From: Desulfobacteraceae bacterium UBA5616
GTDB taxonomy: Bacteria > Desulfobacterota > Desulfobacteria > Desulfobacterales > UBA5616
NCBI GenBank assembly: GCA_002423615.1
Contig: DIKO01000025.1
Location: 11,165-75,164, forward strand
Direction of reading: 5' to 3'
DNA: 64,000 nucleotides
Shown: positions 8,149-17,289 of the stretch, piece after piece
How positions within the stretch are numbered: the first letter of the stretch is position 1
Layout: every line of letters begins with the position of its first letter
Notes under the pieces: model-generated
What the model saw: only the letters and a program-made list of their open reading frames with translations
The model's database searches: none
What the model was told of the DNA's origin: nothing
Position numbers and translations under genes: made by a program

Positions 8149-8311
8149 GAAAACTTAATTTTTCACCCTTGGGCACGAACCTCGGGAACAACCGTCAACC
8201 ATCACGATTAATCGTTTTTCGCAAATGGGATTTATGAATCTCTCATTTGTCGAATATATGATTCGAATTCAAATCACCGGTGAAGTTTACAGCCTTGAAG
8301 AGGATGAGGTT

Positions 8312-10198
8312 ATGCTGAATACCATGCGGAAGAATGCGGGATCCTGGATCATCAAGATTTTATTGCTGGCCATCGTCATTGTTTTTATTTTCTGGGGGGT
8401 GGGGTCATTTCGAAATGAACAGGGTGGAAGGGTCGCCGAGGTCAACGGATTCGTCATCTCGTATGACGACTGGCTGAGATCCTACAATATCATGATTGAA
8501 AACCTGAAACAGCGGTTCGGGGAAAATCTGAACGAAGATCTCATTAAGATGCTTAACGTCAAATCAGAGGTCCTGAATCAGTTGATCAACAACAGGCTGT
8601 TGGCCGAGGAGGCCCGCCGCCTGAAATTTGATATTTCCAGGGAAGAACTGGCCGAAGCCATTCAGCAAATTCAGGTGTTTCGTACCAATGGCGTGTTTGA
8701 CAACCGTCAATACCAGAGGGTTCTGGAGTTTTATAAAACAACCCCGGAGCAGTTTGAAGGATCCCAGGAGGAAGCCATGCTGATCGGCAGGTTGAAAAAT
8801 TTAATCGACAACAGCGTGAAAGTCTCCGACCAGGAGGCCCTGGAATGGTATAAATGGGAAAATGCTTCGGTGAATATTGAATACGTCCTGTTTGAGCCGA
8901 AAAATTATAAAGACATCAATCCGTCGGAAGACGAAATACGCCGTTATTTTGAAGAACATAAAACATCCTTCGAGACGGAACCCATGGTGAAGGTTCATTA
9001 TCTTTTTTTCAATCCTGAGGCTTACAAAGAAAAAACAATTATCGCCGATCAGGATGTGGAGGATTATTACCAGGGAAACGAGGATGAATTTTTCGTTCCT
9101 AAAACCGTTGAGGCCCGTCATATTCTGTTCATGCTGGCGCCGGACGAAAAACCCGAAATCGTTGAAGAGAAAAGAAAAAAGGCCGAAGAAGTCATGACGA
9201 TGGCCAAAGGCGGAAAGGATTTCGGCGAACTGGCGAAAACCTATTCCGAAGAACCCGGAAAAGCCAACGGAGGTTACCTTGGGAACTTTAAAAAGGAAGA
9301 TATGGTTCAACCCTTTGCCGACAAGGCATTTTCCATGGCTGCGGGGGATATCAGCGAACCCGTAAGGACCCAATTCGGATGGCATGTCATCAAAGTGGAA
9401 AAAGTAAACCCTGAATCCCGAAAGACACTTAATGAAGTGAAAAATGAGATCCGGAAAAAGCTGACCGATAAAGCCGCTAAAGACATGGCCTACGAGGCGG
9501 CTGAGGCGGTTTATGACAAGTCTCTTGAAAAAGGCGATCTCTCCCAGATCGCCCGTGAGATGAATCTTCCTCTGCTCACAACGGATTTTTTCTCAAAAGC
9601 GGGTCCTGAAAAAGGCGTGGCCAGCCAAACTGAATTCGCAACCGCCGCATTCAAGCTCGATGAAAAGGAAATCAGCGAAATTCTGGAGCTCGACGGGGGG
9701 TATTATATGCTCCAATCCCTTGAAAAAATGCCGGCCAAAATTCCGGAGTTCGATTCTGTCAAAGAACGGGTAAAAAAAGACGTCATGAGCCTTAAGCAGG
9801 AAGAAGCGGCAAAAAAAGATGCCGAAAAATTGCTGGCCCGGCTGAAAAGCAAGGAAACAGCAAACCCGGAAAAAGGTACCGGGCCGGTTTTTAAATCCAC
9901 GGGTTTTTTTGCAAGGCATCAAGGCATTCCCGGTCTCGGAAATGAAAAGGCCGTCAGTGATAAGGCTTTTGTTCTTTCTAAGGAGAATGCCCTTCCGGAA
10001 CAAGCCCTGAAAGGAAATAACGGATATTATGTCATTCGGTTCAAGGAAAGGAAATCGCCGGACATAGGTGGATTTGATTCGGAAAAACAAAAAATCCGGG
10101 AAAGACTGCTTTCTCAAAAACAGATGAAAAGATTCAACGCCCTGGTAATGGATTTACGAAAGGGCAGCGATATATCCATCAAGGACGGTTTTCTCTGA
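8312..10198 (+). CDS. ppiD: PpiD-like membrane-anchored peptidyl-prolyl isomerase / chaperone
   Basis: A 628-residue protein with a short cytoplasmic N-terminus, one membrane segment at about residues 11-31 (SWIIKILLLAIVIVFIFWGVG) and a long periplasmic part, the PpiD/SurA architecture and near the length of PpiD. A SurA-N-like chaperone region spans roughly residues 40-190, and a parvulin (PpiC) rotamase domain lies at about 264-365, containing ARHILFML, the FGELAKTYSEEPGKANGG stretch and FGWHVIKVE. It helps fold proteins emerging from the Sec translocon. ATG 8312 is chosen because a GAGGATGAGG site precedes it and the membrane anchor follows at once; an in-frame ATG at 8225 has no ribosome site. 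A consensus promoter lies upstream. Confidence 0.88.
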   Translation: MLNTMRKNAGSWIIKILLLAIVIVFIFWGVGSFRNEQGGRVAEVNGFVISYDDWLRSYNIMIENLKQRFGENLNEDLIKMLNVKSEVLNQLINNRLLAEEARRLKFDISREELAEAIQQIQVFRTNGVFDNRQYQRVLEFYKTTPEQFEGSQEEAMLIGRLKNLIDNSVKVSDQEALEWYKWENASVNIEYVLFEPKNYKDINPSEDEIRRYFEEHKTSFETEPMVKVHYLFFNPEAYKEKTIIADQDVEDYYQGNEDEFFVPKTVEARHILFMLAPDEKPEIVEEKRKKAEEVMTMAKGGKDFGELAKTYSEEPGKANGGYLGNFKKEDMVQPFADKAFSMAAGDISEPVRTQFGWHVIKVEKVNPESRKTLNEVKNEIRKKLTDKAAKDMAYEAAEAVYDKSLEKGDLSQIAREMNLPLLTTDFFSKAGPEKGVASQTEFATAAFKLDEKEISEILELDGGYYMLQSLEKMPAKIPEFDSVKERVKKDVMSLKQEEAAKKDAEKLLARLKSKETANPEKGTGPVFKSTGFFARHQGIPGLGNEKAVSDKAFVLSKENALPEQALKGNNGYYVIRFKERKSPDIGGFDSEKQKIRERLLSQKQMKRFNALVMDLRKGSDISIKDGFL

Positions 10199-10299
10199 TT
10201 CGGGTCGATCCTTCAAATGCATCTTCGAAAAACAGCTGCTGCAGGGTTAATGCGGAATAGAGATCCGGGTTAAATCTCATTACGGAACAGGCCAAAAGT

Positions 10300-10506
10300 A
10301 TGCGAAAGGGATTTTCGATCAAGATATGTCACAATTGCGGGACGCCTTTGGCCATATATGCGGAGGAATGCTATTCCTGCCACAAAAAAGTAGGGGAAGT
10401 CGACAAATACGGCAAGGCCAAAAAGCCCGCGGACTGGAAAAGCTATGCCCTTTGCGGCATTTCATGGGTCGCCTTTTTGGTCTATATCTGGTGGGCTTTT
10501 TTTTAA
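10300..10506 (+). CDS. Small zinc-ribbon membrane protein
   Basis: A 68-residue protein with an N-terminal zinc ribbon, Cys pairs CHNCG (residues 10-14) and CYSCH (24-28), and a C-terminal hydrophobic segment of about 20 residues (ALCGISWVAFLVYIWWAFF). It probably sits in the inner membrane with the zinc knuckle in the cytoplasm. No strong ribosome site is seen before ATG 10300. The stop codon is one base from the convergent helicase gene's stop. The function is unknown; many bacterial zinc-ribbon/transmembrane mini-proteins remain uncharacterised. Confidence 0.7.
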   Translation: MRKGFSIKICHNCGTPLAIYAEECYSCHKKVGEVDKYGKAKKPADWKSYALCGISWVAFLVYIWWAFF

Positions 10507-10507
10507 G

Positions 10508-12487
10508 CTAAAATAAACTGTCCTCATATCCGGTGCAGTGTTTTTTCAAAACGCCGTCGTTAATGTCCGCCAGAAAGCGAGAGGGCTGATCCAGGACGAG
10601 CCTCTCATTCCGGTCGTAGATGTTTTTCGGAAATATGAAAACGAGATTTTCTCTGGCACGCGTCGCGGCAACGTACATCAGCCGCCTCTCCTCTTCCAGG
10701 GCTTCTTCGTTGGCAAGTGCGTAAAGGGACGGAAACTTGCCGTCCAGTGCCCAGATAATAAAGACCGTATGCCACTCAAGCCCCTTCGCGGAGTGAATGG
10801 TTGAAAGGGTGAGACGATCTTCCCCATCCCGGCCCGCTGCCATGGCATTGTCGAAGGCAGTATTGGGGGGCTCCAGGGTCATGTCGGTCAAGAATTCTGA
10901 AATATCCTGGTATTGTTCCATAATGAGCACGAGCTGCTCGAGGTCTTTCATGCGTTTGGGATAATCGTCAAATTTCTGCCTGAGGATGGGGGAATAGTAT
11001 TTTACGATGATATCACCGATTTGCCAGACGCCAAGATCCTTCCCAAGGATGTCCAGAAACAATCGCTTAATCCCGCCGATATGCCGCTCTATGACCGATG
11101 GATAGGCTTTGTCGATCAATCCCGGGATGCCTGATCCGTCTTCCGAAAGGGTCTGGTAAATCTTCTGGGCCTTTTGAGGGCCGATTTTTTCCACCAGAGA
11201 CAATGCCCTGAGCCAACTGATCCTGTCATCAGGGTGGACCAGGAGCTTCATATGGGCAAGAACATCCTTGATGTGTGCGGATTCCACGAATTTAAATCCC
11301 CCGACCTTGATGAAAGATATGTTTTCCCTGGCGAGTTCAATCTCGAGGTTGAAGGAGTGAAAGCCGGCCCTGAACAGAACGGCGATGTCTTTCATGGGTA
11401 TTCCTCTTCGGTTCAACCCGCGAACGGCATCGACGACAAAACGGGATTGTTCGGTTTCGTCCTGTGTATCCACAAGAAGAGGGGCATTGCCTTGCTTCTG
11501 CCGGGTAAATAAACGCTTGGAATATTTTTCCGCTGCCCGGTCGATAATCTCGTTTGTCAGGGTCAGGATGGGCTGGGTGCTGCGATAATTTTCCTCCAGG
11601 CGAACAATTTTGGTCCCCGGAAAAATCACCGGAAAATCCATGATGTTTTTAAAATTGGCTCCCCGGAAAGCATAAATACTTTGGGAATCATCCCCCACCA
11701 CCATAACGTTTTTGTTCGACATGGACAGCAGATAGAGAATTTCCGCCTGGATTTTGTTGGTGTCCTGGTATTCATCCACCATGACATACCGGTAGGCTGC
11801 GGATATCCGCTCGCACAGATTCGGATTGGCTTTTAAAAGGTCTCTCAAATATATCAGAAGATCGTCGTAATCCATAAAACCGTGCAGCAATTTACGGGCC
11901 TTATATTCCCGGTACAAACGGAAGATGCTCTCCATGGCCGAAGAAAAATGGGGATATTCGTTGTATACGATGTCTTGGAGGGCCAGGCATTTGTTGGTTG
12001 ACCGGCTGAAAATATCCATGAGCGTTTTCTTGGTGGGGAATGCCTCGAATTTGGAAGAAAATCCCATTTCCTTGCGGATCAGAGAGATCAGGTCTTCTGC
12101 ATCGGTTCGATCCATAACGGCATACCCGTTCCGGAAACCGATTTCCCTGGGATGTTGACGCAGGATGCTGTTGGCAAAGGAGTGGAATGTCCCGCCGGAA
12201 ACTTTTCCGCATCGGTCGTCAAGAAGCCGGGTGGCCCGCAGCAGCATTTCCATGGCTGCTTTGCGGGTAAAGGTCAGCAGCAAAATGGACCCCGGCGAAA
12301 CGCCTTCTTCTACGAGCCCCGCGACCCGGTAAGTAAGAGTGCGGGTTTTCCCGCTCCCGGCTCCGGCGATAACCAAGAGAGTCCCTTCACGGAAAATAAC
12401 GGCTTCCCTCTGTGCGGGGTTTAGCGCCGTTTCAAGGGTCTGATAAATTGCAGCAGGACTGCGGGCGGTTTTTTTTTCAGTCATCAA
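10508..12487 (-). CDS. UvrD/PcrA-like superfamily 1 DNA helicase
   Basis: A 659-residue ATP-dependent 3'-5' DNA helicase. Motifs visible in order: Q-motif region LNPAQREAV, Walker A AGAGSGKT (residues 41-48), motif Ia TFTRKAA, motif II VDEYQDTN, motif III VVGDDSQSIYAFRGA, motif IV EENYRSTQ, motif V LSTIHSAKGLEW and motif VI YVAATRARENL. It is somewhat shorter than typical UvrD or PcrA (about 720), lacking the extended C-terminus that binds partners such as RNA polymerase, so its exact role in repair or replication restart is uncertain. It is divergent from the histone H1-like gene and convergent with the zinc-ribbon gene. Confidence 0.92.
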   Translation of the reverse strand: MMTEKKTARSPAAIYQTLETALNPAQREAVIFREGTLLVIAGAGSGKTRTLTYRVAGLVEEGVSPGSILLLTFTRKAAMEMLLRATRLLDDRCGKVSGGTFHSFANSILRQHPREIGFRNGYAVMDRTDAEDLISLIRKEMGFSSKFEAFPTKKTLMDIFSRSTNKCLALQDIVYNEYPHFSSAMESIFRLYREYKARKLLHGFMDYDDLLIYLRDLLKANPNLCERISAAYRYVMVDEYQDTNKIQAEILYLLSMSNKNVMVVGDDSQSIYAFRGANFKNIMDFPVIFPGTKIVRLEENYRSTQPILTLTNEIIDRAAEKYSKRLFTRQKQGNAPLLVDTQDETEQSRFVVDAVRGLNRRGIPMKDIAVLFRAGFHSFNLEIELARENISFIKVGGFKFVESAHIKDVLAHMKLLVHPDDRISWLRALSLVEKIGPQKAQKIYQTLSEDGSGIPGLIDKAYPSVIERHIGGIKRLFLDILGKDLGVWQIGDIIVKYYSPILRQKFDDYPKRMKDLEQLVLIMEQYQDISEFLTDMTLEPPNTAFDNAMAAGRDGEDRLTLSTIHSAKGLEWHTVFIIWALDGKFPSLYALANEEALEEERRLMYVAATRARENLVFIFPKNIYDRNERLVLDQPSRFLADINDGVLKKHCTGYEDSLF

Positions 12488-12640
12488 TTGATACTTCCCA
12501 TCTTTTCGAATTGCCGGGTTTGATTCAGTTCAATACTCTCCATCCCGCGATAACTTCTAAAAGTATTGACTTTTGCTTTATTATATATTACTTACGAAAA
12601 TACAAGGTGTAAAATAAAAAATACAAAGGAGGACAATTGA

Positions 12641-13033
12641 ATGAAGAAGATACCAACCCAGGTAAAAACCATGCTGGGGACCCTTGCCAAGTCCCTCGCG
12701 ACCCTGAGCAAGCAGGTTGAAAAAATCGCCCAAAAAGTTAATCAGCTTGAGGGGGAGGCCCCTGCAAAGAAAACACCGGCGAAGAAAGCCGCTCCGGTTA
12801 AGAAAGCAGCACCCAAAACGAAAGCCGCAGCAGCGAAAAAAGCGGTTGTTCAACCAGGCACCGTTATTGATATCGTTCTCGGTGTCATAGAAGGCAGTAA
12901 ATCAGGCATCAGCATAGATGAAATAAAGCAGGCCACTAAAGTTGAAGGCAGGCAGTTAAGCAATGCGCTGTATAAATTGACCAAGAGAAACAAGATCAAA
13001 TCCAAATCAAGGGGAGTGTATATCCTCGCTTAA
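12641..13033 (+). CDS. Histone H1-like DNA-binding protein
   Basis: A 130-residue protein of three parts: a helical, heptad-like N-terminus (residues 1-37, TLAKSLATLSKQVEKIAQKV), a Lys/Ala/Pro-rich linker at 40-70 made of AKKTPAKKAAP-type repeats like the tail of eukaryotic H1 and bacterial Hc1/Hc2 proteins, and a C-terminal winged-helix-like domain (about 73-130, GISIDEIKQATKVEGRQLSNALYKL). The linker should bind DNA non-specifically and the wing domain may add DNA or protein recognition; a nucleoid-associated role is inferred. ATG 12641 follows an AAAGGAGG site. An AT-rich region upstream carries a TTGACT-like -35, and a very strong hairpin terminator follows, so the gene is probably monocistronic and well expressed. 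Confidence 0.8.
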   Translation: MKKIPTQVKTMLGTLAKSLATLSKQVEKIAQKVNQLEGEAPAKKTPAKKAAPVKKAAPKTKAAAAKKAVVQPGTVIDIVLGVIEGSKSGISIDEIKQATKVEGRQLSNALYKLTKRNKIKSKSRGVYILA

Positions 13034-13067
13034 ATGGTCTTTCTCTTTCCCGGTTCAAAAAAACCAT

Positions 13068-13115
13068 AACAGAAAAGTCCCTGGCCGGATGCAGCCGGCC
13101 AGGGACTTTTCTGTT
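13068..13115. terminator. Large hairpin terminator, 21-bp perfect stem
   Basis: Arms at 13068-13088 and 13095-13115 are exact reverse complements around a six-base loop. The stem has a GC-rich top (CCCTGGCCGG) and an A/T-rich base ending in TTTTCTGTTCTT on the + side, with an A-run on the opposite side. It lies 35 bases after the H1-like gene's stop codon and should terminate rightward transcription, possibly leftward too. Confidence 0.85.
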
Positions 13116-13252
13116 CTTCAGACCTGGAAGAACAAGACGCCATCGGATTTTTCACCATCCTTTATTGCTATTTCACGATTCAGATATATATTTTCCATTT
13201 TAAATAGTACGCGCAGCCTGAAAAAGAAGGGCGTTTAAAAAAATACGGAGAG

Positions 13253-16174
13253 ATGCTTATGTTGTGCTGGAAGATAAAACATCCTGTTCAATACGTTTCC
13301 GCCGGGTTCTGGCTGATCGTATTGATGCTCGTCCAAAACGGCCTTTTTGCGTCGCAATACTTGTCTGAGGCTTATGCGGCGGATCAACAGCAAAAGGCAT
13401 TACCCTTGTGGCCTCATGAGAAGTCTGATCTGATACCGGATCCGGCGATAAAGTTCGGCCGCCTGGAAAACGGGTTCAGATATGTATTGATGAATAATAA
13501 CGAACCCAAAGACCGGGTCAGTCTCCATCTTGATGTTCAATCCGGGTCCTTACAGGAAAGGGACCATGAACAGGGATTGGCCCATTTTCTTGAACATATG
13601 CTGTTTAACGGCACGGCCCATTTCCCGCCGGGTGAGCTGATCAAATATTTTAACAGCATCGGCATGGAACTCGGCCCAGACGCCAATGCCCGAACCGGCT
13701 TCACAGAGACGGTCTATGATATTCTGCTGCCGTCGGGGGACCCTGAAACCCTTGAAAAGGCGCTTCTGGTCGTTCATGATTACGCCCAGGGCGCGCTTCT
13801 TCCGCCCGAAGAATTAGACCGGGAGCGAATGGTGGTTCTGGCGGAAATGAATGATCGGGATTCAGCTTCGTATCGCACCTTTGAATCGACCATGAAATTT
13901 GAATTCCCGGAAGCAAAGATTTCCAGGCGCCTCCCCATTGGAAAAGAAGAAGTTATCAAGACCATGGACCGGGCACTTTTGAAATCATTTTACGATGCCC
14001 ACTACCGGCCGGACAATATGGTTCTCGTAGCGGTGGGAAATCTTGACGTCAGTGCTGCGGAAGAACTTATCAAAAAACGGTTCAGCACCATGGTGTTTCG
14101 GGGAAAGGGCGAGCCCGAAATGGATTTTGGGGAAATACGCCATAAGGGGATCAAGCCTTTTTATCATTTTGAAAAGGAAGAAGGCATGACGACGGTGACC
14201 CTGGAATCCCTTGAGAAAGTCCTGCCGGAACCGGATTCATTTGCGCTTCAAAAACGTATGCTGATCGAGGATGCGGTCAATCGGATCATGGGGTATCGGC
14301 TGGATGCTCTGGTCCGGGAAGCAGGGTCCCCGATGACCTCCGCAACCATTCGGTCGGGGGTCTTCGCCGACTTCGTCAGGTATGCGGAGATCTCCGCGGA
14401 TTGCGATCCGATGAACTGGGAAACCGCGCTTGCCGTCCTTGAACAGGTCTTGCGCCGGGCGGTTTCCCACGGATTCGGGGTTGATGAACTGGAAAGGGCA
14501 AAGAAGGAAATTCTGTCGGATTTCGAGAACGCTGTTAAAACCGCTTCCACACGGGACAGTAAAAAACTGGCGAGAAACATCATCAATGAGGTCAATACGG
14601 GCCGGGTGATTCAGTCTCCCCTTCAAAAACAGAAGATTTTCTCCCCGGTCATCCGGAACCTTACCCTGAAGGATTTGTCCGACTCCATGAAAAATACATG
14701 GGAAAAAGACCACCGGCTTGTGCTGGTAACGGGCAACGCTTTAATCCGGTCGAGCAATGAAATGACTCCGGAAGAAAAGATCCTTTCAATATACCAAAAA
14801 AGCGGTAAAGAGGCGGTTTCCCCGCCTGATAAGGAAAAAACCCGGTCATTTCCCTATTTGAAAATGCCGGTTCACCGGGAGAGCGTTTTATCCAGGGCTG
14901 AACTGCCTGAAACGGGAATTGTCCAGATCGAATTTGGAAACAATATCCGCCTGAACCTGAAAAAAACGGATTTCAAAGCCAATGAGGTGGCCATGGCGGC
15001 TACCTTCGGTATGGGAAGATCATCCGAACCCTTGGACAAGGCCGGTCTGGGGATGCTTTCCGAAGCACTGATCAATGAAAGTGGTTTCGGCCTTATGGAC
15101 AAGGCCGAGCTCGAGCGGTCGCTGGCCGGAAAAAAGACAAAAATTTCATTTAAAACCGAACAGGATTGTTTCGCCATTAACCTCAACACCGTTTCCGATG
15201 AACTGGAGCTGGCGTTTCAATTGCTCTATGCCCAGATCATGGATCCGGGTTTTCGTGAAGATGCCTTTAAGCTGGTCATGAAACGCCTGAACCAGGAGTA
15301 TGACGGGCTGGTCCATTCCGTGGAGGGTGCCATGGAGATTCACGGAAAGTCGTTTCTTGCCGGAGGTGACGGGCGTTTCAGCTTTCCCGGACCGGACCGG
15401 CTTAACCGGTTGACCCTCGAGGATGTCCGTGGATGGATAACCCCGGCTCTGATCCGAAAACCGCTTGAAATCAGTGTGGTGGGTGATTTCGACATGGCGG
15501 ATATCGTCGGGATCGCTTCCGTATATGTGGGGTCCATTCCGGAAAGAGAAGAAGAAAGCGGAGCAAAACAGTTACCGTCGCCGAAGTTTCCCACGGGGAA
15601 AGGTCTTAATTTGCGGGTGGACACAAAAATCCCGCAGGGGTTGGTAGTTGTGGCTTATCCCACCGATGATATCTGGGACATTCAAAAGACCCGAAGACTG
15701 TCGGTACTGGCCCAGGTGTTCTCCGAAAGGCTTCGAGATCGAATCCGCGAAAAACTGGGGGCGTCCTACTCCCCCGGTGCTTATAACCATCCCAGTAAGG
15801 CCTATGACGGTTTCGGTATTTTGTATGCCGTTGTTTCGACAGACCCGTCGTCGGTTGACGATGTGGTTGAAGAAATCAGAAAAATCGCCGGAAAAATTTC
15901 CCGCGGCCCAATCGGCGTGAAAGAACTGGGAAACGCCGTCGATCCTGTTTTGACGAGAATCAAAGACCAGATGCGCAGAAACGACTACTGGCTGAACACG
16001 GTTTTGGCCGGGTCGAAAAAACATCCCGCGCAGCTGGGGTGGAGTCAAACCATCATTGAGGATTACGGAAAAATCACCGTGGAGGACGTTCTTGATACGG
16101 CGAAAACCTACCTGGACAATGCCAAAGCGGCGACCATCATTGTTTTGCCGGAGAAAAACGACCCAAAACCGTAG
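13253..16174 (+). CDS. M16-family (insulinase/pitrilysin) zinc peptidase
   Basis: A 973-residue M16 metallopeptidase with an N-terminal signal peptide or anchor (about residues 12-44). The inverted zinc motif HFLEH is at residues 111-115, with the third zinc ligand in the VVLAEMNDRDS stretch about 80 residues later. It carries the two active/inactive repeat halves typical of single-chain M16 proteins such as pitrilysin and PqqL-like enzymes; the C-terminal half has the conserved R/Y-type RIREKLGASYSPGAYN segment. It should degrade peptides in the periplasm. The start is ATG 13253 after an ACGGAGAG site. The gene is not obviously in an operon and is convergent with the DUF4340 gene. Confidence 0.9.
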   Translation: MLMLCWKIKHPVQYVSAGFWLIVLMLVQNGLFASQYLSEAYAADQQQKALPLWPHEKSDLIPDPAIKFGRLENGFRYVLMNNNEPKDRVSLHLDVQSGSLQERDHEQGLAHFLEHMLFNGTAHFPPGELIKYFNSIGMELGPDANARTGFTETVYDILLPSGDPETLEKALLVVHDYAQGALLPPEELDRERMVVLAEMNDRDSASYRTFESTMKFEFPEAKISRRLPIGKEEVIKTMDRALLKSFYDAHYRPDNMVLVAVGNLDVSAAEELIKKRFSTMVFRGKGEPEMDFGEIRHKGIKPFYHFEKEEGMTTVTLESLEKVLPEPDSFALQKRMLIEDAVNRIMGYRLDALVREAGSPMTSATIRSGVFADFVRYAEISADCDPMNWETALAVLEQVLRRAVSHGFGVDELERAKKEILSDFENAVKTASTRDSKKLARNIINEVNTGRVIQSPLQKQKIFSPVIRNLTLKDLSDSMKNTWEKDHRLVLVTGNALIRSSNEMTPEEKILSIYQKSGKEAVSPPDKEKTRSFPYLKMPVHRESVLSRAELPETGIVQIEFGNNIRLNLKKTDFKANEVAMAATFGMGRSSEPLDKAGLGMLSEALINESGFGLMDKAELERSLAGKKTKISFKTEQDCFAINLNTVSDELELAFQLLYAQIMDPGFREDAFKLVMKRLNQEYDGLVHSVEGAMEIHGKSFLAGGDGRFSFPGPDRLNRLTLEDVRGWITPALIRKPLEISVVGDFDMADIVGIASVYVGSIPEREEESGAKQLPSPKFPTGKGLNLRVDTKIPQGLVVVAYPTDDIWDIQKTRRLSVLAQVFSERLRDRIREKLGASYSPGAYNHPSKAYDGFGILYAVVSTDPSSVDDVVEEIRKIAGKISRGPIGVKELGNAVDPVLTRIKDQMRRNDYWLNTVLAGSKKHPAQLGWSQTIIEDYGKITVEDVLDTAKTYLDNAKAATIIVLPEKNDPKP

Positions 16175-16231
16175 CCAAAAAACATTCCGGACCCTCAACA
16201 GGCCTGCGCGGAGATCCTTTTCTTCAATGAA

Positions 16232-17260
16232 CTATTGCTTTTTCAGCAAGGCATCGGGGGCATTGATGAACCGGCCGAATTTCCAATCGGGAATCTCATA
16301 AACCCATTGGTTCAACCGCGACAGGGCCTTATCTTTTCCGGGCGCCACGGGGATTACTTTCAGATAAAATTTCTTAAGGTTCTTATCCTCTGCCTCTCCG
16401 GGTATGAATTCATAGACTTCACCGGTGAACAGATAATAGGTAAACCGATGGGTGTAGGCTGCGGCGGGCAGGCCGGGACCATCTATCCTGCCGGCAATGT
16501 CATTGATGGAAAGGGGGTCCAGGGCCGTGGTCACATCATCTATTCTGGACGGGTCCAGATCGTCGGCCTTGGCCATCCCCGCCAGTTCCATGGCCTTCCC
16601 CTGTTCAGGGCGTTTTAACGTATACACGATCTTGTCGTCATCAAGGGGCATGCAGACGACTTTTTCAATTTCCTCTTCCTTGACTTCCAGAATATTTTTC
16701 CTGATCCAGTCCAGATCTGATTTTCCCAGATCGTCGAATTTCTTATCCACCAGAAAAATGCTTTGTCCCCCCTTGGGCATGACGTAGTGCCCACCGGCGC
16801 CGGCGGTGATTTCACGTGTCTTTCCGATAACCGTATCCGCCAGAACCTCTCCCTTGCCGTCCATTAAAACGACCTCAATTCCGGTCGCATCTTTATCGGA
16901 TTTGCTTTCATCGGGAGGATAAAGGGCCAGACGCGCTTTGGCATCCGGGGAACTGTGAAATGAGCGCCCGATTTTGGCGGTAGTGAGATTGGTGATCAAT
17001 TGTGTTATAAGGGAAAAATCCGCAAGATAGCCTGCTTTTTTTTCAATCACCCAGACGGAATCGTCTTTCTTGAGGGTTACGACCCCTTCCCTGCTGTTGA
17101 TGATAATTTGGGAAATGCGCTCGACAGGCAAGGCGTTAAACAGCTTTCCGACGTCGCCGGACTGCTTTGATTTTCCATTATGGCATGAAAATTTGTAATA
17201 CACCGCACCGGCCAGCATGCAACTGATTATTAAAAGCAGTATAAAGGTTTTTGACTTCAT
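16232..17260 (-). CDS. DUF4340-domain membrane-anchored protein of a Gld-type ABC operon
   Basis: A 342-residue protein with one N-terminal membrane segment (residues 5-22, TFILLLIISCMLAGAVYY) and an extracytoplasmic domain of DUF4340 type, recognisable from VTLKKDDSVWVIEKKAGYLADFSLITQLITNL and the IGK...YVMPKGGQSIFLVDKK stretch. Such proteins are regularly encoded after GldG-like ABC auxiliary proteins. It is the last gene of the leftward operon starting at 20995 and follows the GldG-like gene by 29 bases. Its molecular function is unknown; an accessory role to the ABC transporter is inferred from position. Confidence 0.8.
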   Translation of the reverse strand: MKSKTFILLLIISCMLAGAVYYKFSCHNGKSKQSGDVGKLFNALPVERISQIIINSREGVVTLKKDDSVWVIEKKAGYLADFSLITQLITNLTTAKIGRSFHSSPDAKARLALYPPDESKSDKDATGIEVVLMDGKGEVLADTVIGKTREITAGAGGHYVMPKGGQSIFLVDKKFDDLGKSDLDWIRKNILEVKEEEIEKVVCMPLDDDKIVYTLKRPEQGKAMELAGMAKADDLDPSRIDDVTTALDPLSINDIAGRIDGPGLPAAAYTHRFTYYLFTGEVYEFIPGEAEDKNLKKFYLKVIPVAPGKDKALSRLNQWVYEIPDWKFGRFINAPDALLKKQ

Positions 17261-17289
17261 TTTTTAAGTCCTTTTTTCTCTGTCGTCCT

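Larger units (their letters stand above)
7803..8311. other. 509-base divergent intergenic region
   Basis: Separates the leftward SDR gene from the rightward ppiD gene. It holds a perfect 20-bp-arm palindrome (7878-7921) and a consensus sigma-70-type promoter (8120-8148), both listed separately, plus a weak inverted repeat TTGTTC/GAACAA at 7846-7870 upstream of the SDR gene. Reading frames crossing it lack ribosome sites and coding character. Confidence 0.7.

Noticed and set aside
7900..8211. Open frame of 103 codons in the ppiD upstream region
   Set aside because: It starts inside the palindrome, has no ribosome site, contains the consensus promoter and reads as low-complexity non-coding sequence.
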